Shown here: in pieces, positions 1 through 13,073 of the stretch
Position numbering within the stretch: the first letter of the stretch is position 1
How the letters are laid out: every line of letters begins with the position of its first letter
Notes under the pieces: model-generated
Databases searched by the model: none
What the model was told of the DNA's origin: nothing
What the model saw: the letters and a program-made list of their open reading frames with translations, nothing else
Position numbers and translations under genes: made by a program
Assembly: GCF_051020975.1 (NCBI RefSeq)
Contig: NW_027478169.1
Coordinates: forward strand, 1,612,001-1,676,000
Direction of reading: 5' to 3'
Length of the DNA stretch: 64,000 nucleotides
DNA from: Osmia lignaria lignaria
Taxonomy: Eukaryota; Arthropoda; Insecta; Hymenoptera; Megachilidae

Positions 1-198
1 AAATGCCAGTTCCAGCTTAGCTGTGCAGAAGAAGCACAACAAGAACAAGAAATATCTCGAAATATGTCCATCAGGCCCCTTCCCTTGAGATAAATCTGCA
101 AATATCTCGGAAACGAAGCGAGCTATGGCAAAATGTTAAGAGACCTTTTCTGTAGAGAATTAAGTTTCCTACTTTTTAGGTTCTATGATATTTTTTGA
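1..198 (+). repeat. Partial monomer at left edge (m2-like tail)
   Basis: This is the right-hand 198 bases of a monomer cut by the window edge. It carries the GCACAACAAGAACAAG variant of the purine tract and the TCCATCAGG variant that mark m2-type monomers. It matches 1611-1808 closely: the one difference I noticed is CCCTTGAG here against CCCTCGAG at 1692-1699. It shows that the array continues beyond the window to the left. Confidence 0.9.
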
Positions 199-842
199 TC
201 AGATGCGTAGTTCTCGAGATATATCAAGATATTTAAAAGTTCCGAAGCCGCACCAACATAATAGAGATACAGAAACACCGTGGCCCCTTTCTTTGAGATA
301 ACTCTGCACTATTGCGAGCTGGAAATGCCACTTCCAGTTTAGCTGTGCAGAAGAAGAACAACAAGAAGAAGAAATATCTCGAAATATGTCCGTCAGGCCT
401 CTACCCTTGAGATAAATCTGCAAATATCTCGGAAAGGAAGCGAGCTATGGCAAAATGTTAAGAGACCTTTTTTGTAGAGAATTAAGTTTCCTACTTTTTA
501 TGGTGTATGATATTTTTTGATCAGATGCGTAGTTCTCGAGATATATCAAGATATTTAAAAGTTCCGAAGCCGCACCAACATAATAGAGATACAGAAACAC
601 CGTGGCCCCTTTCTTTGAGATAACTCTGCACTATTGCGAGCTGCAGATGCCACTTCCAGCTTAGCTGTGCAGAAGAAGAACAACAAGAAGAAGAAATATC
701 TCGAAATATGTCCGTCAGACCCCTTCCCTCGAGATAAATCTGCAAATATCTCGGAAACGAAGCGAGCTATGGCAAAATGTTAAGAGACCTTTTTTGTAGA
801 GAATTAAGTTTGCTACTTTTTATGTTCTATGATATTTTTTGA

Positions 843-1164
843 TCAGATGCGTAGTTCTCGAGATATATCAAGATATTTAAAAGTTCCGAAGCCGCACCAA
901 CATAATAGAGATACAGAAACACCGTGGCCCCTTTCTTTGAGATAACTCTGCACTATTGCGAGCTGTAAATGCCACGTCCAGCTTAGCTGTGCAGAAGAAG
1001 AACAACAAGAAGAAGAAATATCTCGAAATATGTCCGTCAGGCCCCTTCCTTTGAGCTACATCTGCAAATATCTCGGAAACGATGCGAGCTATGGCAAAAT
1101 GTTGAGAGACCTTTTTTGTAGGAAATTAAGTTTCCTACTATTTATGTTCTATGATATTTTTTGA
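843..1164 (+). repeat. Hybrid monomer, product of a one-monomer deletion
   Basis: The left part carries GATCAGATGCG, TTCTCGAG and ATATCAAG, as in the monomer at 2453. The right part carries AGCTGTAAATGCCACGTCC and CTTTGAGCTACATCTGC, as in the monomer at 2775. The switch lies between about 870 and 966. In the second copy these two types sit side by side (2453, 2775). The simplest reading is an in-register unequal exchange between adjacent monomers that removed exactly 322 bp, so that a six-monomer order became five. Confidence 0.75.
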
Positions 1165-3096
1165 TCAGATGCGTAGTTTTCGAGATATATCATGATATTT
1201 AAAAGTTCCGAAGCCGCACCAACATAATAGAGATACAGAAACACCGTGGCCCCTTTCTGTGAGATACCTCTGCACTATTGCGAGCTGCAAATGCCAGTTC
1301 CAGCTTAGCTGTGCAGAAGAAGCACAACAAGAACAAGAGATATCTCGGAATATGTCCGTCAGGCCCCTTCACTTGAGTTACATCTGCAAATATCTCGGAA
1401 GCGATGCGAGCTATGGCAAGATGTTAAGAGACCTTTTTTGTAGGAAATTAAGTTTCCTACCATTTATGTTCTATGATATTTTTTGGTCACATGCGTAGTT
1501 TTCGAGATATATCAAGATATTTAAAAGTTCCGAAGCCGCACCAACATAATAAAGATACAGAAACACCGTGGATCCTTTCTGTGAGATAACTCTGCACTAT
1601 TGCGAGCAGCAAATGCCAGTTCCAGCTTAGCTGTGCAGAAGAAGCACAACAAGAACAAGAAATATCTCGAAATATGTCCATCAGGCCCCTTCCCTCGAGA
1701 TAAATCTGCAAATATCTCGGAAACGAAGCGAGCTATGGCAAAATGTTAAGAGACCTTTTCTGTAGAGAATTAAGTTTCCTACTTTTTAGGTTCTATGATA
1801 TTTTTTGATCAGATGCGTAGTTCTCGAGATATATCAAGATATTTAAAAGTTCCGAAGCCGCACCAACATAATAGAGATACAGAAACACCGTGGCCCCTTT
1901 CTTTGAGATAACTCTGCACTATTGCGAGCTGGAAATGCCACTTCCAGTTTAGCTGTGCAGAAGAAGAACAACAAGAAGAAGAAATATCTCGAAATATGTC
2001 CGTCAGGCCTCTACCCTTGAGATAAATCTGCAAATATCTCGGAAAGGAAGCGAGCTATGGCAAAATGTTAAGAGACCTTTTTTGTAGAGAATTAAGTTTC
2101 CTACTTTTTATGGTGTATGATATTTTTTGATCAGATGCGTAGTTCTCGAGATATATCAAGATATTTAAAAGTTCCGAAGCCGCACCAACATAATAGAGAT
2201 ACAGAAACACCGTGGCCCCTTTCTTTGAGATAACTCTGCACTATTGCGAGCTGCAGATGCCACTTCCAGCTTAGCTGTGCAGAAGAAGAACAACAAGAAG
2301 AAGAAATATCTCGAAATATGTCCGTCAGACCCCTTCCCTCGAGATAAATCTGCAAATATCTCGGAAACGAAGCGAGCTATGGCAAAATGTTAAGAGACCT
2401 TTTTTGTAGAGAATTAAGTTTGCTACTTTTTATGTTCTATGATATTTTTTGATCAGATGCGTAGTTCTCGAGATATATCAAGATATTTAAAAGTTCCGAA
2501 GCCGCACCAACATAATAGAGATACAGAAACACCGTGGCCCCTTTCTTTGAGATAACTCTGCACTATTGGGAGCTGCAAATGCCACTTCCAGCTTAGCTGT
2601 ACAGAAGAAGAACAACAAGACGAAGAAATATCTCGAAATATGTCCGTCAGGCCCCTTCCCTTGAGATATATCTGCAAATATCTCGGAAACGAAGCGAGCT
2701 ATGGCAAAATGTTAAGAGACCTTTTTCGTAGAGAATTATGTTTCCTACAATTTATGTTCTATGATATTTTTTGAGCAGAAGCGTAGTTTTCGAGATATAT
2801 CGAGATATTTAAAAGTTCCGAAGCCGCACCAACATAATAGAGATACAGAAACACCGTGGCCCCTTTCTTTGAGATAACTCTGCACTACTGCGAGCTGTAA
2901 ATGCCACGTCCAGCTTAGCTGTGCAGAAGAAGAACAACAAGAAGAAGAAATATCTCGAAATATGTCCGTCAGGCCCCTTCCTTTGAGCTACATCTGCAAA
3001 TATCTCGGAAACGATGCGAGCTATGGCAAAATGTTGAGAGACCTTTTTTGTAGGAAATTAAGTTTCCTACTATTTATGTTCTATGATATTTTTTGA

Positions 3097-5027
3097 TCAG
3101 ATGCGTAGTTTTCGAGATATATCATGATATTTAAAAGTTCCGAAGCCGCACCAACATAATAGAGATACAGAAACACCGTGGCCCCTTTCTGTGAGATAAC
3201 TCTGCACTATTGCGAGCTGCAAATGCCAGTTCCAGCTTAGTGTGCAGAAGAAGCACAACAAGAACAAGAGATATCTCGGAATATGTCCGTCAGGCCCCTT
3301 CACTTGAGTTACATCTGCAAATATCTCGGAAGCGATGCGAGCTATGGCAAGATGTTAAGAGACCTTTTTTGTAGGAAATTAAGTTTCCTACCATTTATGT
3401 TCTATGATATTTTTTGGTCACATGCGTAGTTTTCGAGATATATCAAGATATTTAAAAGTTCCGAAGCCGCACCAACATAATAAAGATACAGAAACAGCGT
3501 GGATCCTTTCTGTGAGATAACTCTGCACTATTGCGAGCAGCAAATGCCAGTTCCAGCTTAGCTGTGCAGAAGAAGCACAACAAGAACAAGAAATATCTCG
3601 AAATATGTCCATCAGGCCCCTTCCCTTGAGATAAATCTGCAAATATCTCGGAAACGATGCGAGCTATGGCAAAATATTTAGAGACCTTCTTTGTAGGAAA
3701 TCAAGTTTCCTACTATTTATGTTCTATGATATTTTTTGATCAGATGCGTAGTTTTCGAGATATATCAAGATATTTAAAAGTTCCGAAGCCGCACCAACAT
3801 AATAGAGATACAGAAACACCGTGGCCCCTTTCTGTGAGATAACTCTGCGCTATTGCGAGCTGCAAATGCCAGTTCCAGCTTAGCTGTGCAGAAGAAGCAC
3901 AACAAGAACAAGAAATATCTCGGAATATGTCCGTCAGGCCCCTTCCCTGGAGCTAAATCTGCACATATCTCGGAAGCGAAGCGAGCTATGGCAAAATGTT
4001 AAGAGACCTTTTTTGTAGAGAATTAAGTTTCCTACTTTTTATGTTCTATGATATTTTTTGATCAGATGCGTAGTTCTCGAGATATATCAAGATATTTAAA
4101 AGTTCCGAAGCCGCACCAACATAATAGAGATACAGAAACACCGTGGCCCCTTTCTTTGAGATAACTCTGCACTATTGCGAGCTGGAAATGCCACTTCCAG
4201 TTTATCTGTGCAGACGAAGAACAACAAGAAGAAGAAATATCTCGAAATATGTCCGTCAGGCCCCTTCCCTTGAGATATATCTGCAAATATCTCGGAAACG
4301 AAACGAGCTATGGCAAAATCGTAAGAGACCTTTTTTGTAGAGAATTATGTTTCCTACAATTTATGTTCTATGATATTTTTTGATCAGAAGCGTAGTTTTC
4401 GAGATATATCGAGATATTTAAAAGTTCCGAAGCCGCACCAACATAATAGAGATACAGAAACACCGTGGCCCCTTTCTTTGAGATAACTCTGCACTAGTGC
4501 GAGCCGCAAATGCCACTTCCAGTTTAGCTGTGCAGAAGAAGAACAACAAGAAGAAGAAATATCTCGAAATATGTCCGTCAGGCCCCTTCCCTTGAGAAAT
4601 ATCTGCAAATAGCTCGGAAACAAAACGAGCTATGGCAAAATCTTAAGAGACCTTTTTTGTAGAGAATTATGTTTCCTACAATTTATGTTCTATGAGATTT
4701 TTTGATCAGAAGCGTAGTTTTCGAGATATATCGAGATATTTAAAAGTTCCGAAGCCGCACCAACATAATAGAGATACAGAAACACCGTGGCCCCTTTCTT
4801 TGAGATAACTCTGCACTACTGCGAGCTGTAAATGCCACGTCCAGCTTAGCTGTGCAGAAGAAGAACAACAAGAAGAAGAAATATCTCGAAATATGTCCGT
4901 CAGGCCCCTTCCTTTGAGCTACATCTGCAAATATCTCGGAAACGATGCGAGCTATGGCAAAATGTTGAGAGACCTTTTTTGTAGGAAATTAAGTTTCCTA
5001 CTATTTATGTTCTATGATATTTTTTGA
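3097..5027 (+). repeat. HOR hexamer copy 1 (m1-m6), 1931 bp
   Basis: Six distinguishable monomers. m1 (3097, 321 bp) lacks one C after 3240 and has CACTTGAGTTACATC. m2 (3418) has TTGGTCACATGCG and a GGATCC site. m3 (3740) has CTGCGCTATTGCG and CCCTGGAGCTAAATC. m4 (4062) has GCTGGAAATG and CAGTTTATCTGTG. m5 (4384) has ACTAGTGCGAGCCGC and TTGAGAAATATC. m6 (4706) is preceded by ATGAGATTTTTTG and has TGTAAATGCCACGTCC. The same order and the same private variants recur at 5028, 6959, 8890 and 11143, and in part at 13074. Within-unit monomer differences are many and between-copy differences few, which is the definition of a higher-order repeat. Confidence 0.93.
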
Positions 5028-6958
5028 TCAGATGCGTAGTTTTCGAGATATATCATGATATTTAAAAGTTCCGAAGCCGCACCAACATAATAGAGATACA
5101 GAAACACCGTGGCCCCTTTCTGTGAGATAACTCTGCACTATTGCGAGCTGCAAATGCCAGTTCCAGCTTAGTGTGCAGAAGAAGCACAACAAGAACAAGA
5201 GATATCTCGGAATATGTCCGTCAGGCCCCTTCACTTGAGTTACATCTGCAAATATCTCGGAAGCGATGCGAGCTATGGCAAGATGTTAAGAGACCTTTTT
5301 TGTAGGAAATTAAGTTTCCTACCATTTATGTTCTATGATATTTTTTGGTCACATGCGTAGTTTTCGAGATATATCAAGATATTTAAAAGTTCCGAAGCCG
5401 CACCAACATAATAAAGATACAGAAACAGCGTGGATCCTTTCTGTGAGATAACTCTGCACTATTGCGAGCAGCAAATGCCAGTTCCAGCTTAGCTGTGCAG
5501 AAGAAGCACAACAAGAACAAGAAATATCTCGAAATATGTCCATCAGGCCCCTTCCCTTGAGATAAATCTGCAAATATCTCGGAAACGATGCGAGCTATGG
5601 CAAAATATTTAGAGACCTTCTTTGTAGGAAATCAAGTTTCCTACTATTTATGTTCTATGATATTTTTTGATCAGATGCGTAGTTTTCGAGATATATCAAG
5701 ATATTTAAAAGTTCCGAAGCCGCACCAACATAATAGAGATACAGAAACACCGTGGCCCCTTTCTGTGAGATAACTCTGCGCTATTGCGAGCTGCAAATGC
5801 CAGTTCCAGCTTAGCTGTGCAGAAGAAGCACAACAAGAACAAGAAATATCTCGGAATATGTCCGTCAGGCCCCTTCCCTGGAGCTAAATCTGCACATATC
5901 TCGGAAGCGAAGCGAGCTATGGCAAAATGTTAAGAGACCTTTTTTGTAGAGAATTAAGTTTCCTACTTTTTATGTTCTATGATATTTTTTGATCAGATGC
6001 GTAGTTCTCGAGATATATCAAGATATTTAAAAGTTCCGAAGCCGCACCAACATAATAGAGATACAGAAACACCGTGGCCCCTTTCTTTGAGATAACTCTG
6101 CACTATTGCGAGCTGGAAATGCCACTTCCAGTTTATCTGTGCAGACGAAGAACAACAAGAAGAAGAAATATCTCGAAATATGTCCGTCAGGCCCCTTCCC
6201 TTGAGATATATCTGCAAATATCTCGGAAACGAAACGAGCTATGGCAAAATCGTAAGAGACCTTTTTTGTAGAGAATTATGTTTCCTACAATTTATGTTCT
6301 ATGATATTTTTTGATCAGAAGCGTAGTTTTCGAGATATATCGAGATATTTAAAAGTTCCGAAGCCGCACCAACATAATAGAGATACAGAAACACCGTGGC
6401 CCCTTTCTTTGAGATAACTCTGCACTAGTGCGAGCCGCAAATGCCACTTCCAGTTTAGCTGTGCAGAAGAAGAACAACAAGAAGAAGAAATATCTCGAAA
6501 TATGTCCGTCAGGCCCCTTCCCTTGAGAAATATCTGCAAATAGCTCGGAAACAAAACGAGCTATGGCAAAATCTTAAGAGACCTTTTTTGTAGAGAATTA
6601 TGTTTCCTACAATTTATGTTCTATGAGATTTTTTGATCAGAAGCGTAGTTTTCGAGATATATCGAGATATTTAAAAGTTCCGAAGCCGCACCAACATAAT
6701 AGAGATACAGAAACACCGTGGCCCCTTTCTTTGAGATAACTCTGCACTACTGCGAGCTGTAAATGCCACGTCCAGCTTAGCTGTGCAGAAGAAGAACAAC
6801 AAGAAGAAGAAATATCTCGAAATATGTCCGTCAGGCCCCTTCCTTTGAGCTACATCTGCAAATATCTCGGAAACGATGCGAGCTATGGCAAAATGTTGAG
6901 AGACCTTTTTTGTAGGAAATTAAGTTTCCTACTATTTATGTTCTATGATATTTTTTGA
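5028..6958 (+). repeat. HOR hexamer copy 2, 1931 bp
   Basis: Repeats copy 1 at an offset of exactly 1931 bp, including the missing C in m1 (after 5171), the GGATCC of m2 (5432-5437) and the ATGAGATT variant before m6. I found no difference from copy 1 in the stretches I compared. Confidence 0.93.
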
Positions 6959-8889
6959 TCAGATGCGTAGTTTTCGAGATATATCATGATATTTAAAAGT
7001 TCCGAAGCCGCACCAACATAATAGAGATACAGAAACACCGTGGCCCCTTTCTGTGAGATAACTCTGCACTATTGCGAGCTGCAAATGCCAGTTCCAGCTT
7101 AGTGTGCAGAAGAAGCACAACAAGAACAAGAGATATCTCGGAATATGTCCGTCAGGCCCCTTCACTTGAGTTACATCTGCAAATATCTCGGAAGCGATGC
7201 GAGCTATGGCAAGATGTTAAGAGACCTTTTTTGTAGGAAATTAAGTTTCCTACCATTTATGTTCTATGATATTTTTTGGTCACATGCGTAGTTTTCGAGA
7301 TATATCAAGATATTTAAAAGTTCCGAAGCCGCACCAACATAATAAAGATACAGAAACAGCGTGGATCCTTTCTGTGAGATAACTCTGCACTATTGCGAGC
7401 AGCAAATGCCAGTTCCAGCTTAGCTGTGCAGAAGAAGCACAACAAGAACAAGAAATATCTCGAAATATGTCCATCAGGCCCCTTCCCTTGAGATAAATCT
7501 GCAAATATCTCGGAAACGATGCGAGCTATGGCAAAATATTTAGAGACCTTCTTTGTAGGAAATCAAGTTTCCTACTATTTATGTTCTATGATATTTTTTG
7601 ATCAGATGCGTAGTTTTCGAGATATATCAAGATATTTAAAAGTTCCGAAGCCGCACCAACATAATAGAGATACAGAAACACCGTGGCCCCTTTCTGTGAG
7701 ATAACTCTGCGCTATTGCGAGCTGCAAATGCCAGTTCCAGCTTAGCTGTGCAGAAGAAGCACAACAAGAACAAGAAATATCTCGGAATATGTCCGTCAGG
7801 CCCCTTCCCTGGAGCTAAATCTGCACATATCTCGGAAGCGAAGCGAGCTATGGCAAAATGTTAAGAGACCTTTTTTGTAGAGAATTAAGTTTCCTACTTT
7901 TTATGTTCTATGATATTTTTTGATCAGATGCGTAGTTCTCGAGATATATCAAGATATTTAAAAGTTCCGAAGCCGCACCAACATAATAGAGATACAGAAA
8001 CACCGTGGCCCCTTTCTTTGAGATAACTCTGCACTATTGCGAGCTGGAAATGCCACTTCCAGTTTATCTGTGCAGACGAAGAACAACAAGAAGAAGAAAT
8101 ATCTCGAAATATGTCCGTCAGGCCCCTTCCCTTGAGATATATCTGCAAATATCTCGGAAACGAAACGAGCTATGGCAAAATCGTAAGAGACCTTTTTTGT
8201 AGAGAATTATGTTTCCTACAATTTATGTTCTATGATATTTTTTGATCAGAAGCGTAGTTTTCGAGATATATCGAGATATTTAAAAGTTCCGAAGCCGCAC
8301 CAACATAATAGAGATACAGAAACACCGTGGCCCCTTTCTTTGAGATAACTCTGCACTAGTGCGAGCCGCAAATGCCACTTCCAGTTTAGCTGTGCAGAAG
8401 AAGAACAACAAGAAGAAGAAATATCTCGAAATATGTCCGTCAGGCCCCTTCCCTTGAGAAATATCTGCAAATAGCTCGGAAACAAAACGAGCTATGGCAA
8501 AATCTTAAGAGACCTTTTTTGTAGAGAATTATGTTTCCTACAATTTATGTTCTATGAGATTTTTTGATCAGAAGCGTAGTTTTCGAGATATATCGAGATA
8601 TTTAAAAGTTCCGAAGCCGCACCAACATAATAGAGATACAGAAACACCGTGGCCCCTTTCTTTGAGATAACTCTGCACTACTGCGAGCTGTAAATGCCAC
8701 GTCCAGCTTAGCTGTGCAGAAGAAGAACAACAAGAAGAAGAAATATCTCGAAATATGTCCGTCAGGCCCCTTCCTTTGAGCTACATCTGCAAATATCTCG
8801 GAAACGATGCGAGCTATGGCAAAATGTTGAGAGACCTTTTTTGTAGGAAATTAAGTTTCCTACTATTTATGTTCTATGATATTTTTTGA
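6959..8889 (+). repeat. HOR hexamer copy 3, 1931 bp
   Basis: Third copy at the same 1931-bp offset, with the m1 deletion (after 7102) and GGATCC at 7363-7368. It appears identical to copies 1 and 2 where compared, which points to very recent amplification or strong homogenisation. Confidence 0.93.
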
Positions 8890-11142
8890 TCAGATGCGTA
8901 GTTTTCGAGATATATCATGATATTTAAAAGTTCCGAAGCCGCACCAACATAATAGAGATACAGAAACACCGTGGCCCCTTTCTGTGAGATAACTCTGCAC
9001 TATTGCGAGCTGCAAATGCCAGTTCCAGCTTAGTGTGCAGAAGAAGCACAACAAGAACAAGAGATATCTCGGAATATGTCCGTCAGGCCCCTTCACTTGA
9101 GTTACATCTGCAAATATCTCGGAAGCGATGCGAGCTATGGCAAGATGTTAAGAGACCTTTTTTGTAGGAAATTAAGTTTCCTACCATTTATGTTCTATGA
9201 TATTTTTTGGTCACATGCGTAGTTTTCGAGATATATCAAGATATTTAAAAGTTCCGAAGCCGCACCAACATAATAAAGATACAGAAACAGCGTGGATCCT
9301 TTCTGTGAGATAACTCTGCACTATTGCGAGCAGCAAATGCCAGTTCCAGCTTAGCTGTGCAGAAGAAGCACAACAAGAACAAGAAATATCTCGAAATATG
9401 TCCATCAGGCCCCTTCCCTTGAGATAAATCTGCAAATATCTCGGAAACGATGCGAGCTATGGCAAAATATTTAGAGACCTTCTTTGTAGGAAATCAAGTT
9501 TCCTACTATTTATGTTCTATGATATTTTTTGATCAGATGCGTAGTTTTCGAGATATATCAAGATATTTAAAAGTTCCGAAGCCGCACCAACATAATAGAG
9601 ATACAGAAACACCGTGGCCCCTTTCTGTGAGATAACTCTGCGCTATTGCGAGCTGCAAATGCCAGTTCCAGCTTAGCTGTGCAGAAGAAGCACAACAAGA
9701 ACAAGAAATATCTCGAAATATGTCCATCAGGCCCCTTCCCTTGAGATAAATCTGCAAATATCTCGGAAACGATGCGAGCTATGGCAAAATATTTAGAGAC
9801 CTTCTTTGTAGGAAATCAAGTTTCCTACTATTTATGTTCTATGATATTTTTTGATCAGATGCGTAGTTTTCGAGATATATCAAGATATTTAAAAGTTCCG
9901 AAGCCGCACCAACATAATAGAGATACAGAAACACCGTGGCCCCTTTCTGTGAGATAACTCTGCGCTATTGCGAGCTGCAAATGCCAGTTCCAGCTTAGCT
10001 GTGCAGAAGAAGCACAACAAGAACAAGAAATATCTCGGAATATGTCCGTCAGGCCCCTTCCCTGGAGCTAAATCTGCACATATCTCGGAAGCGAAGCGAG
10101 CTATGGCAAAATGTTAAGAGACCTTTTTTGTAGAGAATTAAGTTTCCTACTTTTTATGTTCTATGATATTTTTTGATCAGATGCGTAGTTCTCGAGATAT
10201 ATCAAGATATTTAAAAGTTCCGAAGCCGCACCAACATAATAGAGATACAGAAACACCGTGGCCCCTTTCTTTGAGATAACTCTGCACTATTGCGAGCTGG
10301 AAATGCCACTTCCAGTTTATCTGTGCAGACGAAGAACAACAAGAAGAAGAAATATCTCGAAATATGTCCGTCAGGCCCCTTCCCTTGAGATATATCTGCA
10401 AATATCTCGGAAACGAAACGAGCTATGGCAAAATCGTAAGAGACCTTTTTTGTAGAGAATTATGTTTCCTACAATTTATGTTCTATGATATTTTTTGATC
10501 AGAAGCGTAGTTTTCGAGATATATCGAGATATTTAAAAGTTCCGAAGCCGCACCAACATAATAGAGATACAGAAACACCGTGGCCCCTTTCTTTGAGATA
10601 ACTCTGCACTAGTGCGAGCCGCAAATGCCACTTCCAGTTTAGCTGTGCAGAAGAAGAACAACAAGAAGAAGAAATATCTCGAAATATGTCCGTCAGGCCC
10701 CTTCCCTTGAGAAATATCTGCAAATAGCTCGGAAACAAAACGAGCTATGGCAAAATCTTAAGAGACCTTTTTTGTAGAGAATTATGTTTCCTACAATTTA
10801 TGTTCTATGAGATTTTTTGATCAGAAGCGTAGTTTTCGAGATATATCGAGATATTTAAAAGTTCCGAAGCCGCACCAACATAATAGAGATACAGAAACAC
10901 CGTGGCCCCTTTCTTTGAGATAACTCTGCACTACTGCGAGCTGTAAATGCCACGTCCAGCTTAGCTGTGCAGAAGAAGAACAACAAGAAGAAGAAATATC
11001 TCGAAATATGTCCGTCAGGCCCCTTCCTTTGAGCTACATCTGCAAATATCTCGGAAACGATGCGAGCTATGGCAAAATGTTGAGAGACCTTTTTTGTAGG
11101 AAATTAAGTTTCCTACTATTTATGTTCTATGATATTTTTTGA
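8890..11142 (+). repeat. HOR copy 4, expanded to seven monomers (2253 bp)
   Basis: Same order as its neighbours but 322 bp longer. After m1 (8890) and m2 (9211) comes an m3/m2 hybrid (9533), then a complete m3 (9855), m4 (10177), m5 (10499) and m6 (10821). The m1 deletion and GGATCC (9294-9299) are kept. The distance to the next GGATCC is therefore 2253 instead of 1931 bp. Confidence 0.92.
9533..9854 (+). repeat. m3/m2 hybrid monomer inside HOR copy 4
   Basis: The left part is m3 (CTGCGCTATTGCGAGCTGC up to about 9655). The right part is m2 (CTCGAAATATGTCCATCAGG from 9716, followed by GATGCGAGC and AATATTTAGAGACC). The crossover lies between about 9655 and 9716. It is the expected product of unequal exchange between m3 of one chromatid and m2 of the other, displaced by one monomer. 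The reciprocal product would be a five-monomer HOR. Confidence 0.88.
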
Positions 11143-13073
11143 TCAGATGCGTAGTTTTCGAGATATATCATGATATTTAAAAGTTCCGAAGCCGCACCAA
11201 CATAATAGAGATACAGAAACACCGTGGCCCCTTTCTGTGAGATAACTCTGCACTATTGCGAGCTGCAAATGCCAGTTCCAGCTTAGTGTGCAGAAGAAGC
11301 ACAACAAGAACAAGAGATATCTCGGAATATGTCCGTCAGGCCCCTTCACTTGAGTTACATCTGCAAATATCTCGGAAGCGATGCGAGCTATGGCAAGATG
11401 TTAAGAGACCTTTTTTGTAGGAAATTAAGTTTCCTACCATTTATGTTCTATGATATTTTTTGGTCACATGCGTAGTTTTCGAGATATATCAAGATATTTA
11501 AAAGTTCCGAAGCCGCACCAACATAATAAAGATACAGAAACAGCGTGGATCCTTTCTGTGAGATAACTCTGCACTATTGCGAGCAGCAAATGCCAGTTCC
11601 AGCTTAGCTGTGCAGAAGAAGCACAACAAGAACAAGAAATATCTCGAAATATGTCCATCAGGCCCCTTCCCTTGAGATAAATCTGCAAATATCTCGGAAA
11701 CGATGCGAGCTATGGCAAAATATTTAGAGACCTTCTTTGTAGGAAATCAAGTTTCCTACTATTTATGTTCTATGATATTTTTTGATCAGATGCGTAGTTT
11801 TCGAGATATATCAAGATATTTAAAAGTTCCGAAGCCGCACCAACATAATAGAGATACAGAAACACCGTGGCCCCTTTCTGTGAGATAACTCTGCGCTATT
11901 GCGAGCTGCAAATGCCAGTTCCAGCTTAGCTGTGCAGAAGAAGCACAACAAGAACAAGAAATATCTCGGAATATGTCCGTCAGGCCCCTTCCCTGGAGCT
12001 AAATCTGCACATATCTCGGAAGCGAAGCGAGCTATGGCAAAATGTTAAGAGACCTTTTTTGTAGAGAATTAAGTTTCCTACTTTTTATGTTCTATGATAT
12101 TTTTTGATCAGATGCGTAGTTCTCGAGATATATCAAGATATTTAAAAGTTCCGAAGCCGCACCAACATAATAGAGATACAGAAACACCGTGGCCCCTTTC
12201 TTTGAGATAACTCTGCACTATTGCGAGCTGGAAATGCCACTTCCAGTTTATCTGTGCAGACGAAGAACAACAAGAAGAAGAAATATCTCGAAATATGTCC
12301 GTCAGGCCCCTTCCCTTGAGATATATCTGCAAATATCTCGGAAACGAAACGAGCTATGGCAAAATCGTAAGAGACCTTTTTTGTAGAGAATTATGTTTCC
12401 TACAATTTATGTTCTATGATATTTTTTGATCAGAAGCGTAGTTTTCGAGATATATCGAGATATTTAAAAGTTCCGAAGCCGCACCAACATAATAGAGATA
12501 CAGAAACACCGTGGCCCCTTTCTTTGAGATAACTCTGCACTAGTGCGAGCCGCAAATGCCACTTCCAGTTTAGCTGTGCAGAAGAAGAACAACAAGAAGA
12601 AGAAATATCTCGAAATATGTCCGTCAGGCCCCTTCCCTTGAGAAATATCTGCAAATAGCTCGGAAACAAAACGAGCTATGGCAAAATCTTAAGAGACCTT
12701 TTTTGTAGAGAATTATGTTTCCTACAATTTATGTTCTATGAGATTTTTTGATCAGAAGCGTAGTTTTCGAGATATATCGAGATATTTAAAAGTTCCGAAG
12801 CCGCACCAACATAATAGAGATACAGAAACACCGTGGCCCCTTTCTTTGAGATAACTCTGCACTACTGCGAGCTGTAAATGCCACGTCCAGCTTAGCTGTG
12901 CAGAAGAAGAACAACAAGAAGAAGAAATATCTCGAAATATGTCCGTCAGGCCCCTTCCTTTGAGCTACATCTGCAAATATCTCGGAAACGATGCGAGCTA
13001 TGGCAAAATGTTGAGAGACCTTTTTTGTAGGAAATTAAGTTTCCTACTATTTATGTTCTATGATATTTTTTGA
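11143..13073 (+). repeat. HOR hexamer copy 5, 1931 bp
   Basis: Standard six-monomer copy with the m1 deletion (after 11286), GGATCC at 11547-11552 and the full m2-m6 order. It returns to hexamer form directly after the expanded copy 4. Confidence 0.93.

Larger units (their letters stand above)
1..3096 (+). repeat. Zone 1: 1610-bp pentamer unit and its longer relative
   Basis: Positions 1 to about 956 match 1611 to about 2566 at an offset of 1610 bp (five monomers). The monomers starting at 199 and 1809 share the rare CAGGCCTCTACCC variant, and those at 521 and 2131 share CAGACCCCTTCCCTCGAG. Past the hybrid monomer at 843 the match shifts by one monomer: 1165 and 1487 correspond to 3097 and 3418. 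The order, with a, b and c as local types and m-types as in zone 2, is a, b, c/m6 hybrid, m1, m2, a, b, c, m6, then m1 of zone 2. The second copy is therefore the fuller version and the first has lost one monomer. Confidence 0.85.
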
